Source of the DNA: Serratia fonticola
Lineage (GTDB): Bacteria > Pseudomonadota > Gammaproteobacteria > Enterobacterales > Enterobacteriaceae
Length of the DNA stretch: 64,000 nt
Direction of reading: 5' to 3'
NCBI RefSeq assembly: GCF_001006005.1
Contig: NZ_CP011254.1
Coordinates: 248,001 to 312,000, forward strand
A program made the position numbers and the translations under genes. This document shows, in pieces, positions 45,011 through 55,676 of this stretch (its first letter is position 1; the number at the start of each line of letters is the position of its first letter). The notes under the pieces are model-generated. The model worked only from the letters and a program-made list of their open reading frames with translations. It was not told the DNA's origin and searched no databases.

Positions 45011-47185
45011 TTACTCGCTCGCCATTTCACCTTCGTGGCTTTCAGGTTCTAACTCGCTCTGAACTTCCTCAACCGGCGGCATTTCCAAGCGCAGATCGAT
45101 CCAGCGCCCTTCTGGAATGTCCATCGGATCCCCAGCAACGATCGCTGCGGTATCAATATCAAAGCGGCGTTTGCTGACCTTGACCGTGATAGTACCGTCT
45201 TCGGCCGCTTCGGTAGCGACGAAGCATAGGCGGTTACCGTTGACGTCCTGCGGGACTTCGATATTCCAGCCTTCCAGCGCGAAACCTAGCGAACCCGTCA
45301 CTTTGTATACGCCAACGGAGACTCGCTCTGCGGTAACGCCCGCAGCCTCACCATTCACCGCAGCCAGCCCGGACAGAGTAAAGCCATCCAAGAATTCTTC
45401 GGACATTTTCTCTGGGTTGCTGGAGAGACGGGCGATGGGTGATGCTTTTTTCAGGAAGCCGTTGGCGTCTACGGTGGTGTTGCCGGTATGCCAAATTGTT
45501 TGCCAAGCTGAATGGCCGCCCGTTGAAGAACGAACTCTTGTTCGTAAATCTACTGCTGCTCCGCCCATTGCCCAAGCCATCTGGAAACGGGATGCTCCAT
45601 CGTACCCTCCCATAATCCCCGCCCATGGCCCAGCGGTTGGAGCATTGGTGGTATTTGTTCCAAAACGGAAGAACTGGTTAGCACCGACGCCATCTGGGGC
45701 TGCTACTGTAACAGGGGTATATGCGCCAACCCCTGCGTCACCAACTTGCATCGGATTTGAAAGAGTATTCCCATCCCACAATTTGACCCAACCTTGCCAG
45801 ACACCATTCCTAAGAGTGTTGCGATATACCTCATCATACGAGCTAGGTGCTGTAATGATAGCTGAAGCCAATAAGGTGCCATGCCCTCCATTTGCATTAG
45901 ATGTAAACGTCCAGTCAAGGCAATAAGCAACTCCAGCGCGAGGCATTCCTATACCATTGGCGTTTACTCCATACTTTCCCGTAGGCTTGGTTTTAAGATC
46001 ATCTAATACTGTATCTAGCGGCAGTGGCACAGCTACGCCACCAATACCATATTGTCCAGCAGTAATAACTGGTGAAGAACCAACATATAGCCCATTAAGC
46101 GCATAAGTAATCCCTGTACGAGCATTAACGTAAAATACAGGCTTCCCTCGTTCTACGCCAGTGCCTAAACTGTTTCCAATTGTAGGTGCAACGGAAAATC
46201 CATACCAAGTACCAATAGTGTAATTATTAGGTTTATCAAATCCAGCATAGTCAGCTCCACGAAACGTAATTGGTGCACTATTGCTGCCAATAACATCAGT
46301 AACTTCCTGAGGCGTTGACATTGCTGTTGATATAACATGTCCCTTTGGTATGGAAACTAAGCCATCTGTGCGGCATTCCATAGAATATGCTGTACCATTC
46401 CATCGAATCCTCATTGAGCCGTCAGTCGGGTTTGAAATGATAGCCCCCTTTTCTACAGAGCTATAATCCAAAAACCGATGTGTCAATGCGGTAGCTCCGA
46501 CAGGCGCATATTGGTTAAAAGTCGCATCTCCACCGTTAAGAGTAGCAAGTGCATTTATCGTTGTTCCATCTGTATTCCAAAACCTAAAGCCTCCGCCACC
46601 GTTACCTCTATGATTTATAATATCAGTTGCACCTGTACCAGAAATTCTATTCCACGTAACCCAACTACCCTGGCTTGGTGGGATGTAGTTAACTGAATCT
46701 ATTCCACTACTTAGTCTTAATGGCCGACTGAATAAGATCTTACTATTAACAAATTGATCAGATGTTTTTGTCGTACTAATTGAGTCAGTCTGAATTTTAG
46801 ATAAGGTAGGAACGATTAGCGTTGTACCATCATCCTTGGTAAAGGTCATATCCCCAGAACCAGTAAACCAACTCACCGTATCGTTGCGACTACCTTGGAA
46901 GAAGGTCAGCATTGCCGCAAAGCGAGCGGAGAATTGGCTGATATCACCTTCATAGGTGGTGATAATCGCATAGCTCTGCCCGCTGGCCGTTGAACCGGCA
47001 TAGTTGCTGTTGAGAGTCAGCGAGGTATTGCTATTTACCTGCTTAACTTCATACAGCTTATTGTCTGGAGCCAGTAAAATCATACCAGACATCACACCAA
47101 ACTTAGCATCGGCCCACGCGGTGCCAGTACCCGTTACGGTTGCGTTATTAGCAGTTAAATTGATAGTGCCTGTTTTGTACCACAT
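45011..47185 (-). CDS. phage tail fibre, downstream copy
   Basis: 724 aa. The first 130 or so residues (MWYKTGTINLTANNATVTGT...) are nearly the same as the neighbouring fibre and would attach to the tail tip; the middle (about 135-560) is different, with a pyocin-knob-like stretch (GKYGVNANGIGMPRAGVAYCLDW region, of which WTFTSNANGGHGTLLASA is the core) and the end (residues about 600-724) has a shared domain finishing in IDLRLEMPPVEE. Probably a receptor-binding fibre. The last gene of the tail module. Confidence 0.85.
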   Translation of the reverse strand: MWYKTGTINLTANNATVTGTGTAWADAKFGVMSGMILLAPDNKLYEVKQVNSNTSLTLNSNYAGSTASGQSYAIITTYEGDISQFSARFAAMLTFFQGSRNDTVSWFTGSGDMTFTKDDGTTLIVPTLSKIQTDSISTTKTSDQFVNSKILFSRPLRLSSGIDSVNYIPPSQGSWVTWNRISGTGATDIINHRGNGGGGFRFWNTDGTTINALATLNGGDATFNQYAPVGATALTHRFLDYSSVEKGAIISNPTDGSMRIRWNGTAYSMECRTDGLVSIPKGHVISTAMSTPQEVTDVIGSNSAPITFRGADYAGFDKPNNYTIGTWYGFSVAPTIGNSLGTGVERGKPVFYVNARTGITYALNGLYVGSSPVITAGQYGIGGVAVPLPLDTVLDDLKTKPTGKYGVNANGIGMPRAGVAYCLDWTFTSNANGGHGTLLASAIITAPSSYDEVYRNTLRNGVWQGWVKLWDGNTLSNPMQVGDAGVGAYTPVTVAAPDGVGANQFFRFGTNTTNAPTAGPWAGIMGGYDGASRFQMAWAMGGAAVDLRTRVRSSTGGHSAWQTIWHTGNTTVDANGFLKKASPIARLSSNPEKMSEEFLDGFTLSGLAAVNGEAAGVTAERVSVGVYKVTGSLGFALEGWNIEVPQDVNGNRLCFVATEAAEDGTITVKVSKRRFDIDTAAIVAGDPMDIPEGRWIDLRLEMPPVEEVQSELEPESHEGEMASE

Positions 47186-47423
47186 AAATATTTACTCCAA
47201 ATAAAAATCGCTCATAGCGGATTCGGATTGAGAATTAAATTACCTTATCTTATTCCGAGTTATTCATTTGTAATTTAACTGAAAACCCAAATACATCTAA
47301 AATAAAAAATTCCTTAAAAAACACATAACCAATTTTTTAATTACATTTTGGCATGAGTTGATAAAGGTGTTTAAATTCTGGATTAGCTTTACTAATCATC
47401 TATTGAGCCAGAGCTGATTCCGG

Positions 47424-49550
47424 TTAAAATACTGGTTCAGGCTCATCAGTTGCGGGCATTTCAACGCGCAGATCAATAAAACGCCCCTCAGGGATATCAA
47501 TCGGAGTACCGTCCGGCATCTCAACAAAGATCGGTTGCTTTTTATCATCGATTTCCCCGCTATCCATAGCCTCGATGTTACGCGTTGAATATGGTCCGGT
47601 GTCGTAACTACGATGATATGTGCGGATCTCAATATCGCCGTCCGGCAACACTTTTGACTCTATCCATACTAATGGGCGCTTATTGTCATCAACCGGGATT
47701 TCGATGCCGTTTCCAGCGCCGCCCCAAGTAGCATCAGCATTAAAACCACGAACGCCGGATACATGGTAAACACCCTGACTAACACGCTCAGTAGTTATAC
47801 CCAGACTTTCATCATTCAATTCGCTAACACCGTCACCAAACAATTTCACAATCGGGGATGCGGCTTTGATAAAACCGTTGGAGTCCACGGTTGTGTTAAA
47901 ACCACTTAGCGCTTTTGTTTCGGTAACGAAAGTTAGACCGGCGGGCATTGCGGTTTGCCAAGATGACTCATTGTTGTAGGTTATCCCAGCAAGGATTGCT
48001 GTGCCACTAACATTCCCTAAAATTTGAATGCTGGGTACGTTATAACCTGGGCCTTTCATCCATAATTCCCACTTACCGGTGGTTGAATTGTATAATGTTC
48101 CGAAGACAAGGTTGACGTTTTCAACATAATTTAAGCCAAAAGATAGAACTTGCAGCCCTCTAGGGGTTAACGCCGTACTAGAGGCCCCTCGAGTTGAGAA
48201 ATAAACAAGTTTATGATCAATTCCAGGTGTACCATAGCCTTGACCATTTGATACTGAAAATAATATCCCACTAGCCCCAGTGGCTGTTGGGCCATATTCA
48301 GCTAATTTCACATAACCAGCTGAACCGCCCCATGACTTCATAGTTGGCGCAATAATCTGAGCCATGGAGTTATCCATTGTTACTTTCAACCAACCTTGCC
48401 AGTTCCCACTTCTAAGCGTGTTTTTATATAGTCCTTCTTGAGCACTTCCTTTATCAGCTAGAGCTGATGCTAATAAAAACCCGTGCCCCCCACTTGAAGT
48501 TGCCGTCATCGACCAGTCTAAGTAATAAGCCACATCATCTCTCGGCATATCGGTAGAACCACTGTTTACAGCATACTTACCCGTCTGCTTTTTCTTTACT
48601 TCCTCCATCACCGTTGCTGGATTTAACAATGGAGTTATGCCACCTATCCCATACTCACCAGCCTTTAAGACTGGTGTCGCACCAATATATAAGGCATTAG
48701 GAATGGTAATTGTTCCATCCGGCCTTAGATTCATTGAATATGATGTTCCATTCCATTTTATAGAAAGTGAACCATCGACAGTATTTGAACTAAACGATGC
48801 CTTTACTGAGTCATCACTTGCGTAAAAATTATGCACAAGTGCGGTGTTACCAGCTACAGTTGCTCGCTGTAATATATTTCCAGAACTCCCAATAGTGACT
48901 ACGCGGTCAGCTGTAGCGCCATCTGAATTCCAGAAGTTAAACCCACCTGAACCAGATCCTTTATGGTTCACGAAATCAGTTGCATTGGTCGCGCCGCCAG
49001 TGGCTCCAGTTGCTCTATTCCAACCGACCCAAGCCCCTTGTGTCCTAGGCAAAAAACCTTGGGAAGTACTGAGACTCATCCCCATAGGAAGACTGAAGGA
49101 AACTGAACCCGCGACATGCTGATTCGCTGTTGATGACCTGGACAAATAGTCTGACTGAATTTTAGCCAGCGTCGGCACAGTTAGTTTTGTACCATCATCC
49201 TTGGTAAAGGTCATATCCCCGGAGCCAGTAAACCAGCTCACCGTATCATTGCGGCTACCTTGGAAGAAGGTCAGCATTGCCGCAAAGCGGGCGGAGAACT
49301 GGCTGATATCGCCTTCATAAGTGGTGATAATCGCATAGCTCTGCCCGCTGGCCGTTGTACCGGCATAGTTGCTGTTCAGGGTCAGCGAAGTATTGCTATT
49401 CACCTGTTTAACTTCATACAGCTTATTGTCCGGTGCCAGCAAAATCATACCTGGCATCACGCCAAACTTGGTATCGGCCCACGCGGTGCCAGTACCAGTT
49501 ACGGTAGCGTTATTAGCAGTTAAATTGATAGTACCTGTTTTGTACCACAT
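47424..49550 (-). CDS. phage tail fibre, upstream copy
   Basis: 708 aa, a paralogue of the fibre gene that follows. It shares the N-terminal segment (MWYKTGTINLTANNATVTGT, ..GDISQFSARFAAMLTFFQGS) almost exactly, has a knob-like stretch (TGKYAVNSGSTDMPRDDVAY), and ends in IDLRVEMPATDEPEPVF. The middle parts differ greatly. Two fibres in tandem with common tail-binding ends suggest duplication followed by exchange of the receptor-binding part. Confidence 0.87.
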   Translation of the reverse strand: MWYKTGTINLTANNATVTGTGTAWADTKFGVMPGMILLAPDNKLYEVKQVNSNTSLTLNSNYAGTTASGQSYAIITTYEGDISQFSARFAAMLTFFQGSRNDTVSWFTGSGDMTFTKDDGTKLTVPTLAKIQSDYLSRSSTANQHVAGSVSFSLPMGMSLSTSQGFLPRTQGAWVGWNRATGATGGATNATDFVNHKGSGSGGFNFWNSDGATADRVVTIGSSGNILQRATVAGNTALVHNFYASDDSVKASFSSNTVDGSLSIKWNGTSYSMNLRPDGTITIPNALYIGATPVLKAGEYGIGGITPLLNPATVMEEVKKKQTGKYAVNSGSTDMPRDDVAYYLDWSMTATSSGGHGFLLASALADKGSAQEGLYKNTLRSGNWQGWLKVTMDNSMAQIIAPTMKSWGGSAGYVKLAEYGPTATGASGILFSVSNGQGYGTPGIDHKLVYFSTRGASSTALTPRGLQVLSFGLNYVENVNLVFGTLYNSTTGKWELWMKGPGYNVPSIQILGNVSGTAILAGITYNNESSWQTAMPAGLTFVTETKALSGFNTTVDSNGFIKAASPIVKLFGDGVSELNDESLGITTERVSQGVYHVSGVRGFNADATWGGAGNGIEIPVDDNKRPLVWIESKVLPDGDIEIRTYHRSYDTGPYSTRNIEAMDSGEIDDKKQPIFVEMPDGTPIDIPEGRFIDLRVEMPATDEPEPVF

Positions 49551-49598
49551 AGAGTTATTCTCCTCGCAATGAAGCGAAAATTTTTATTTAATATTGAG

Positions 49599-49784
49599 CT
49601 ATTTACTTATTGATGACTTAACGTCGATACAATGAGCAATCCAACGCTCGGTTTTTTCAGGCAGCGCAAGCCCATTTTCTTTTAGCTGTTTTGCCACTTC
49701 CAAGATGGCATCAAGCTGTTCCCCTACATCCATATAAGCCTTTCGCCGCTCTTCTTTATAATCTTTACTCACCGTTAATTTCAT
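49599..49784 (-). CDS. small phage tail-region protein
   Basis: 61 aa, MKLTVSKDYKEERRKAYMDVGEQLDAILEVAKQLKENG onward. The segment R.KAY.D.GEQLDAI is found in many short phage proteins next to tail fibres; the function is not known to me. It overlaps the preceding gene by 20 bases, so it is translated in the same operon. Confidence 0.7.
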   Translation of the reverse strand: MKLTVSKDYKEERRKAYMDVGEQLDAILEVAKQLKENGLALPEKTERWIAHCIDVKSSISK

Positions 49785-50136
49785 AATTAAACGTCACCTC
49801 GAATCGTTTCACTGGGAATGGGTTCGATGAAATACTATAGCTACCGGCATGCTTAAAGCTAATTTCAACATCCGTGCCATCAGAAATGAACTCCTGCTGT
49901 TCGATAAAGAAAGTCTCACCTTTAGGTATGCCCTTTAATTTTCCATTTTCAAATCTGATTAAATCTGGCCTTGCCGTCTTTATACCATTCAAAAAATAGA
50001 AAACCTCACCATCAATATAACCATCATAAACAGACCAATGATTAAGCTGCGCGGTTAGCTCAGCATCCCGTCGGCGACATGTTGCCTGTTGCCTAACCAT
50101 TCCGATATCATCATAGAATGTAAATTCTTCATTCAT
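49765..50136 (-). CDS. phage protein following host-specificity protein J
   Basis: 123 aa from the ATG at 50136, which overlaps the J stop by 4 bases (ATGA). It starts MNEEFTFYDDIGMVRQQATC and is beta-rich, ending FEVTFNYEINGE. It may be a tail-tip or fibre-associated protein; I do not recognise a family. Confidence 0.65.
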   Translation of the reverse strand: MNEEFTFYDDIGMVRQQATCRRRDAELTAQLNHWSVYDGYIDGEVFYFLNGIKTARPDLIRFENGKLKGIPKGETFFIEQQEFISDGTDVEISFKHAGSYSISSNPFPVKRFEVTFNYEINGE

Positions 50137-53100
50137 CGCATCGCCCCCCATACTGCTAATGTCACTTTATTTAAAACTACATCCTTCCATGCCCACCATT
50201 TTATGGTAAACCTATGTACACCTGCACCTGCATAGGTTGTCGCCATCATCACAGGACTATCATTAGGTGCTCCAGCATAAAATTCAGCAACTTGGTTGCC
50301 ATTCAAATAAAGCGTCGCTCGTGTATGTCTCTCGGTATTAAAATAACTTTGTCTTAATGCTGCCACCATAATCAATTGGGCACCGTAATCCAGCGATACT
50401 ACGCCATCAATAAGGGTATATTCAGTATCATTAGCATATGCTCCGCCTTGCCACTCAAATGCCGCAGGCACAATAACCGAGTTCCCCTTTATTCTTAAGG
50501 TATCAATCTGAGCATCACCAATCTTGGCCGTGGTTATTGCCGCATTACCAATTTTTGCGTTAGTAATCGTCCCATCAGCAATAAACGCCGAGTTAATAAA
50601 CGTCTGGCCATTTTGCACGGCGAAGGGAACAGACACATTGCCTTCATCTTTGGTTACCAAGGCAAATCGATCGGCCCGCACCAGGAATTGCCGGTTACCG
50701 GCGTCATCAACCCCCAATGCCAATCCGGCAACGCTGCTTTCCCCCTTCTTACTGGTTTCAACTTTTACCGACCAGGTTGCAGATACCTTGCCATCCAAGG
50801 TCGCCTGCGCAGAACTCACCTGCTGGACTGCCGCCTTGTTATCACCCACCGCGGTATTCAATAACTTGATATCGTTAGCCGTTGCCGATTGGTTATCGGT
50901 CACGGTTTTCGACAGCGAGGTAATCGCCGAAGTATTGTCACCAGTAGCGGATTGCAGAGCACCAATTTGCTGAGCCGTTGCGCTACTGTTATCGGTAAGC
51001 GTTTGACTCAAGGCGGTAACCGAAGCCTCATTTGCTCCCGTGCGGCTGGTCAGGTCGTTAATCAGCTTAGCCTGGGCGCTGTCCGTATCCACCAGCACCT
51101 GCAGTTGCTGATTGAGTTGGGCATTGTTGTCCCCCACGGTGCCTACCAGCGCTGTCACCTGCTGGGATAACGCCTTGTCGGCCTCCGCACGTACCGTCTG
51201 TTCCGTCATCAAGCGCGCATCAACATCACCAAAGCTCGCGCGTAATTCGGTTATCTGCTGCGCCTGTGCGCGCTGATCGTCCGCCATTACGTTCTGCTGG
51301 GTCTTGATCGATGCGGTGACCACGTCATTGCTGATAACGTCTTCCGCCTGCTTTAACGACTGCTCGATATCCGCCTTGGCAATGGCTTCAAGCGAACTGC
51401 TGAGCGAAGCCTGCGAACCAGCCGAGTCGCTTTGTGCCTGCTTCAGCTCGCCGATCGCCGCGCTGTTTTCGCCAGAGGTCGCCGTTAATGAACCAATCTG
51501 CTCCGCCATCGCCGAGTCTTGATTGGCCAACGTCTGTAGCCGCTCGTTGATGGCCGCCGTATTTTGCCCCACGGTGGAATCTAGCGAACTCAATTGCCGA
51601 GATAGCGCTTCATCCGCCGTGGTCCGCGCTTGCGATTCGGCGGCGATCGCCGCTTTATTTTCGCCACTGGCTGCCCCCAGGCCAGTAATTAACGACGCTT
51701 GAGCACTGCCGCTATCCACCAGCGCCTGCAAACGCTGATTCACCTCGGCCTGATTACTGCCAACATCTGCGCTCAGATGGTCAAAGCGTTGTGACAACGC
51801 GCCGGTCTCGCTGGCCCTGGTGGTGATCTCCTGCTGCAACTGCGCAGACACATCACCAAAGTTCGCGTCCAGCTGCGTGATCTGCTGGGCCTGCGCCTGC
51901 TGCCGATCGGCGAAAACGGTTTGCGCCGTGGTTAACCGGGCGCTGCTCTCGTCCAGACGTTGAACATCGTTATCCTGCTTAAGCGCCTGTTCGATATTCG
52001 CCTTGGCCGTAGCCTCCAATGCCTGTTGCAGGCTGGCCGTGCTGCTTTCGGCTTCGGTTTGCGCGATACCAAGGCGGGTGATGGCCGCCGTGTTTTCCTG
52101 GCTGGTCGCCTGGATCACGTCAACCCGTTGGCTCAGCGCACCGTCGGCATCAGCACGGGATTTCGCCTCTGCCTGGATAGCCGCAGTGTTACTGCCCGTG
52201 CTGGCCTGCAAACCGGAAATCTGCTGGGCCTGAGCCGAGTCTGTCGCCGCCAGCGTTTTCAGCTGCTGGGTTACCTCCGCTCGGTTCTCACTAAACTCAG
52301 AAGTCAGCCCACTGAGCTGCTGGCCCTGCGTTTTCTGCTGATCGGCCAGCGCTTCGGTTTTCTGCGTAACCTGCGAGTTAACCTTGTCCTGTTCCGTCTT
52401 GTTGCTGCCGATTGCCTTGGCATTGGCGGAAACGTTGGACTCCACCTTAGCCAAAGCAGAATCGGCATCGGCCTGCGCCTGCTCCAGCTTGATAATCAAA
52501 CCCTGCTGATTATCCGCCGTGGCTTTCACCGAGCTGATATCCTTGGCTAACGCCCCATCGGCATCCACACGTGCCGCTTTCTCCTGCGCGATTTGCGCGG
52601 TATTCCCCTCGGCCTTGGCAATCACCACGTCTAGCTTGCTGGCCAGTTGCTGATCATCATCCTGCAATTGAGTGATCTGCGAAGCGACCTCGGCCATTGC
52701 CGCGTTGGTGCCACCGGTAAGGGCATCGACCTTGGCTTGCAGTTCGGCATCTGCACGCGCCAAGCTGGCTCGGGTGCTATCAATTTCCCCGCGCGCATCC
52801 TTGATATCGCTATTCAGCGCCTCCTGGGCCTGGGCGAGTTTTTGGCGGTTATGCTCGATGGTCAGGCTGTTTTCGATGGCGGCTTTGCCCAGCTGCGTCA
52901 AATCCTGTTGCAGCACGTCGACAGCATTGCTCAGATCGGCATTGCGGCCCGCCAGTTCGGCGTTAACCTTGTTCAGCGCTGCTTGCAGGGTATCGACATC
53001 CCCTTGCAGCGCATCCCTGTTCGCCTCGATATCGGCCTGCGCCTGGGCGATCTTCTCGGCCAGATCCTGGACGTTCTGATCCGAAGGCAGGCTGTTGATC

Positions 53101-55619
53101 TTCTCCAACAGATCTTTGCCCAGTTCGGTCTCGGTAATGCTTTGTGCGATCTGCGCCAACACCACGTCCGCGCTGTCCGAAGCCATCCCGCGTACAAACT
53201 CGCTCCAGTCGGACTGGTTGCCGGTTTTGTCGGTAAAAGCTGCACGGAAGTACAGCACCTGCCCGGCACGTAGGCCCTGCATGTCATAGCGGTGCTGCGG
53301 ATAAGGCACATCGGCCAGTAAGCGTTCGTCGGCGAAATCCGCCCGGCTGGCTACCATCAGGGTGGTTTTCAGGCCGTCGGCAGAGTTCTGGCCAAAGCCC
53401 CAGGAAAGCTGGATGCCAAACACCACATCCTTGGTTGCCGTCAACGAGACAATCTTGGGCGGTACACCCGCTTTTCCTGCCAGATAGCTTGGCTCGGCAT
53501 AACCCCACTGTGAGGAAACACCCACCGCATTCACCGCTCGTACCCGCACGTCGTAGTTACCGGCATAAATGCCGTTAACGTCAAACCCGAGTGAAGGCGT
53601 CGATCCCACATTCACCCAGTTGCCGTTATCTTTGCGCCACTGGGCTTCATAGGTCACCGCGCCAGCCACAGCACGCCACTGCCCCCGCATTGAGGCAACG
53701 TTAATCCCCTGGCTGACGTAGTCGTAGCGCGAGAGGCTGATATTCGCAGGAGCAGGCATCGCTCCTGGTGGCGTGACGGTGATTGGCGGCGCATCCAGGC
53801 GGATGCCGTTATCGATAAAGGTGTATTTATCCGGATCGTGCTCAACGGCGTTAATGGCGAAGGTGCCATCATCGTTGGACTGGACCGACACCACGCGGAA
53901 TTGCTGGATCGCCAGGCTGTCGGAATCGATACTCCAGACGGCTTCAGGCTCAGGCTGCTGGCGGAACGGTGCGGTCAGCGTCACCGTAAGCTTGTCAGCC
54001 GCGATACTGGCGATGGTGCGAGTTTGCGCCGTGCCGTCTGGCAGATTGACGATCAGGCGATCGCCTTTACCAAACGCTACTTCACGATCCAGCACCACCA
54101 CGCGATCCTGCGCGGAATGGATGCGCCCGCCGTTGGTCTTGCCTGCCAGCATGGCATCTGCAATGCCGATGATCCGAGCTGGTAGCGGGATATTGCCGTC
54201 CAACCCGACGGTAAAGCTGACGGTACGATCTTTGGCATTACTCAGGATTGCCCAGCGCCCACGGCGGTGAGCCTCGGTGCGCCGCGTGCAGCCAATGGCG
54301 GTGATTTCAGTCTGGTTAACGCCGTAGCGCTTCACCAGTTCGTTATCGTAAGCCGCTTCCACCGCGTCGGCATAATGGTTGGCCGGGTCGCCCCACTTCA
54401 CCAGCGCCGAGGTATAGCGATTCTTGTAAGAACCCGATGCATAGGCAAATTCACCACCGATGACGTTAGCCCGCGAATAAACGAAATCCACATCGCGCGG
54501 CATATCCGCGTAGGCAAACAGTTGGTCGTTACCCCAGTAGGTGATGCCGCGGAAGATGGCGGCGATATCACGCAATACGGTGTACGCATCCTGCTGCGAC
54601 TGGATATACACGTCGCACAGGAAACGCGGCTCTTTGCCCCCGCCCCCCAAACCGTCATCAATCAGCTCATCGCAATACTGCGCGATGCTGTACAGCCCCC
54701 ATTTGTCGATCTCGGCGGCAGTAACCCGGTTGCCTAAGCCGTAATTCTTGTCCAGCGCGATATCGTAAAACACCCAGGCCGGGTTGTTGCTCCAGGCCCA
54801 TTTAAAGCTGCCATCCCAATTGCCGCTGTAGGTCCGTGCCAACGGATCGTAGTTGGTCGGCACGCGGATGATTTTGCCCTTCGGCTTGAGCGTAATTTTC
54901 GGCACTGAACTGAACTGCTGGGCATCGAACTCGATAAACAGCAAGGCGGTGTTGGGATAGCGGAACTTGGCGTCCACGATCTCGGTGTAGGTCTGGATCT
55001 GGGTAGTGTTTACCAGCTTGCTGCTGGTGGAGTCTGGGGTGATGCGCTTGATGCGCAGCGTCCAGCTGGTGGTCGCTTTTGGCAGATTAATCCGGTGATC
55101 GCGCTCGTACAGGCTGGTGGTTTTGCCCTTTAGCGTACCGGTGACCACGGTTTTATAGGCTCCGCCGTCGGTGGAAAGCTCAATCAGATATTCCACCTGC
55201 GAACCGTTCATATCGCCGTTATCTTCCTGCTGGAACAGCGCCGGGAAGCCCATGCGTATACGCAGCGCGTCGATATCGGTTCGGGTGAAGGTTTTGGTCC
55301 AGACGTTCGTGGTGGTCAGCTTGACGTTGACCGGCGTTTCAGACTCTACATCCGGCATGCCCTGGATATAATCCTGAGTCTGGGTACCGTTACGTACCTC
55401 CCACTTCAGGCCGGTAAAGTTTTCACTGCCATCGGGGTTATGTACCGGGGTGCCGTCGAGCAGAATGCGGGTGCCGTCTAACTCACCGGCAATTTCACCT
55501 TCAGACAGCGCCAGCAGGATTTTGATTTTAGCGTTGGACTGCAAATCATCGGGAGCTTCAACCGGCGTATGCGCCGATCCACCACCGCCCTTGCGCCCAT
55601 GAATAGTTAACTTTGTCAT
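50133..55619 (-). CDS. host-specificity / central tail tip protein J, very long
   Basis: 1828 aa, far longer than lambda J (about 1130). The N-terminus (MTKLTIHGRKGGGGS..) and the first 830 residues hold the conserved tail-hub and fibronectin-like domains. About residues 840-1620 are a long coiled-coil of Ala, Gln, Ser and Asp, with long repeats of about 209 residues (for example QAQQITQLDANFGDV and QAQQITELRASFGDV). The end has a DUF1983-like part (WSVKVETSKKGESSVAGLALGVDD) and a small beta domain. It would form the central fibre below the tail. Confidence 0.93.
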   Translation of the reverse strand: MTKLTIHGRKGGGGSAHTPVEAPDDLQSNAKIKILLALSEGEIAGELDGTRILLDGTPVHNPDGSENFTGLKWEVRNGTQTQDYIQGMPDVESETPVNVKLTTTNVWTKTFTRTDIDALRIRMGFPALFQQEDNGDMNGSQVEYLIELSTDGGAYKTVVTGTLKGKTTSLYERDHRINLPKATTSWTLRIKRITPDSTSSKLVNTTQIQTYTEIVDAKFRYPNTALLFIEFDAQQFSSVPKITLKPKGKIIRVPTNYDPLARTYSGNWDGSFKWAWSNNPAWVFYDIALDKNYGLGNRVTAAEIDKWGLYSIAQYCDELIDDGLGGGGKEPRFLCDVYIQSQQDAYTVLRDIAAIFRGITYWGNDQLFAYADMPRDVDFVYSRANVIGGEFAYASGSYKNRYTSALVKWGDPANHYADAVEAAYDNELVKRYGVNQTEITAIGCTRRTEAHRRGRWAILSNAKDRTVSFTVGLDGNIPLPARIIGIADAMLAGKTNGGRIHSAQDRVVVLDREVAFGKGDRLIVNLPDGTAQTRTIASIAADKLTVTLTAPFRQQPEPEAVWSIDSDSLAIQQFRVVSVQSNDDGTFAINAVEHDPDKYTFIDNGIRLDAPPITVTPPGAMPAPANISLSRYDYVSQGINVASMRGQWRAVAGAVTYEAQWRKDNGNWVNVGSTPSLGFDVNGIYAGNYDVRVRAVNAVGVSSQWGYAEPSYLAGKAGVPPKIVSLTATKDVVFGIQLSWGFGQNSADGLKTTLMVASRADFADERLLADVPYPQHRYDMQGLRAGQVLYFRAAFTDKTGNQSDWSEFVRGMASDSADVVLAQIAQSITETELGKDLLEKINSLPSDQNVQDLAEKIAQAQADIEANRDALQGDVDTLQAALNKVNAELAGRNADLSNAVDVLQQDLTQLGKAAIENSLTIEHNRQKLAQAQEALNSDIKDARGEIDSTRASLARADAELQAKVDALTGGTNAAMAEVASQITQLQDDDQQLASKLDVVIAKAEGNTAQIAQEKAARVDADGALAKDISSVKATADNQQGLIIKLEQAQADADSALAKVESNVSANAKAIGSNKTEQDKVNSQVTQKTEALADQQKTQGQQLSGLTSEFSENRAEVTQQLKTLAATDSAQAQQISGLQASTGSNTAAIQAEAKSRADADGALSQRVDVIQATSQENTAAITRLGIAQTEAESSTASLQQALEATAKANIEQALKQDNDVQRLDESSARLTTAQTVFADRQQAQAQQITQLDANFGDVSAQLQQEITTRASETGALSQRFDHLSADVGSNQAEVNQRLQALVDSGSAQASLITGLGAASGENKAAIAAESQARTTADEALSRQLSSLDSTVGQNTAAINERLQTLANQDSAMAEQIGSLTATSGENSAAIGELKQAQSDSAGSQASLSSSLEAIAKADIEQSLKQAEDVISNDVVTASIKTQQNVMADDQRAQAQQITELRASFGDVDARLMTEQTVRAEADKALSQQVTALVGTVGDNNAQLNQQLQVLVDTDSAQAKLINDLTSRTGANEASVTALSQTLTDNSSATAQQIGALQSATGDNTSAITSLSKTVTDNQSATANDIKLLNTAVGDNKAAVQQVSSAQATLDGKVSATWSVKVETSKKGESSVAGLALGVDDAGNRQFLVRADRFALVTKDEGNVSVPFAVQNGQTFINSAFIADGTITNAKIGNAAITTAKIGDAQIDTLRIKGNSVIVPAAFEWQGGAYANDTEYTLIDGVVSLDYGAQLIMVAALRQSYFNTERHTRATLYLNGNQVAEFYAGAPNDSPVMMATTYAGAGVHRFTIKWWAWKDVVLNKVTLAVWGAMR

Positions 55620-55676
55620 ATTGCGCCCACAAAAAAGGTCGCGAATGCGACCTGTAGAAAAATGCCCTAAAGGGGG

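Noticed and set aside
50889..53079. Regular repeats as a possible CRISPR array
   Set aside because: They are in-frame coiled-coil coding repeats with diverged copies, and no spacer-repeat structure or cas genes are found.
51960..53273. Several long plus-strand frames opposite protein J
   Set aside because: They follow from the biased, repetitive codon use of the coiled-coil part of J.
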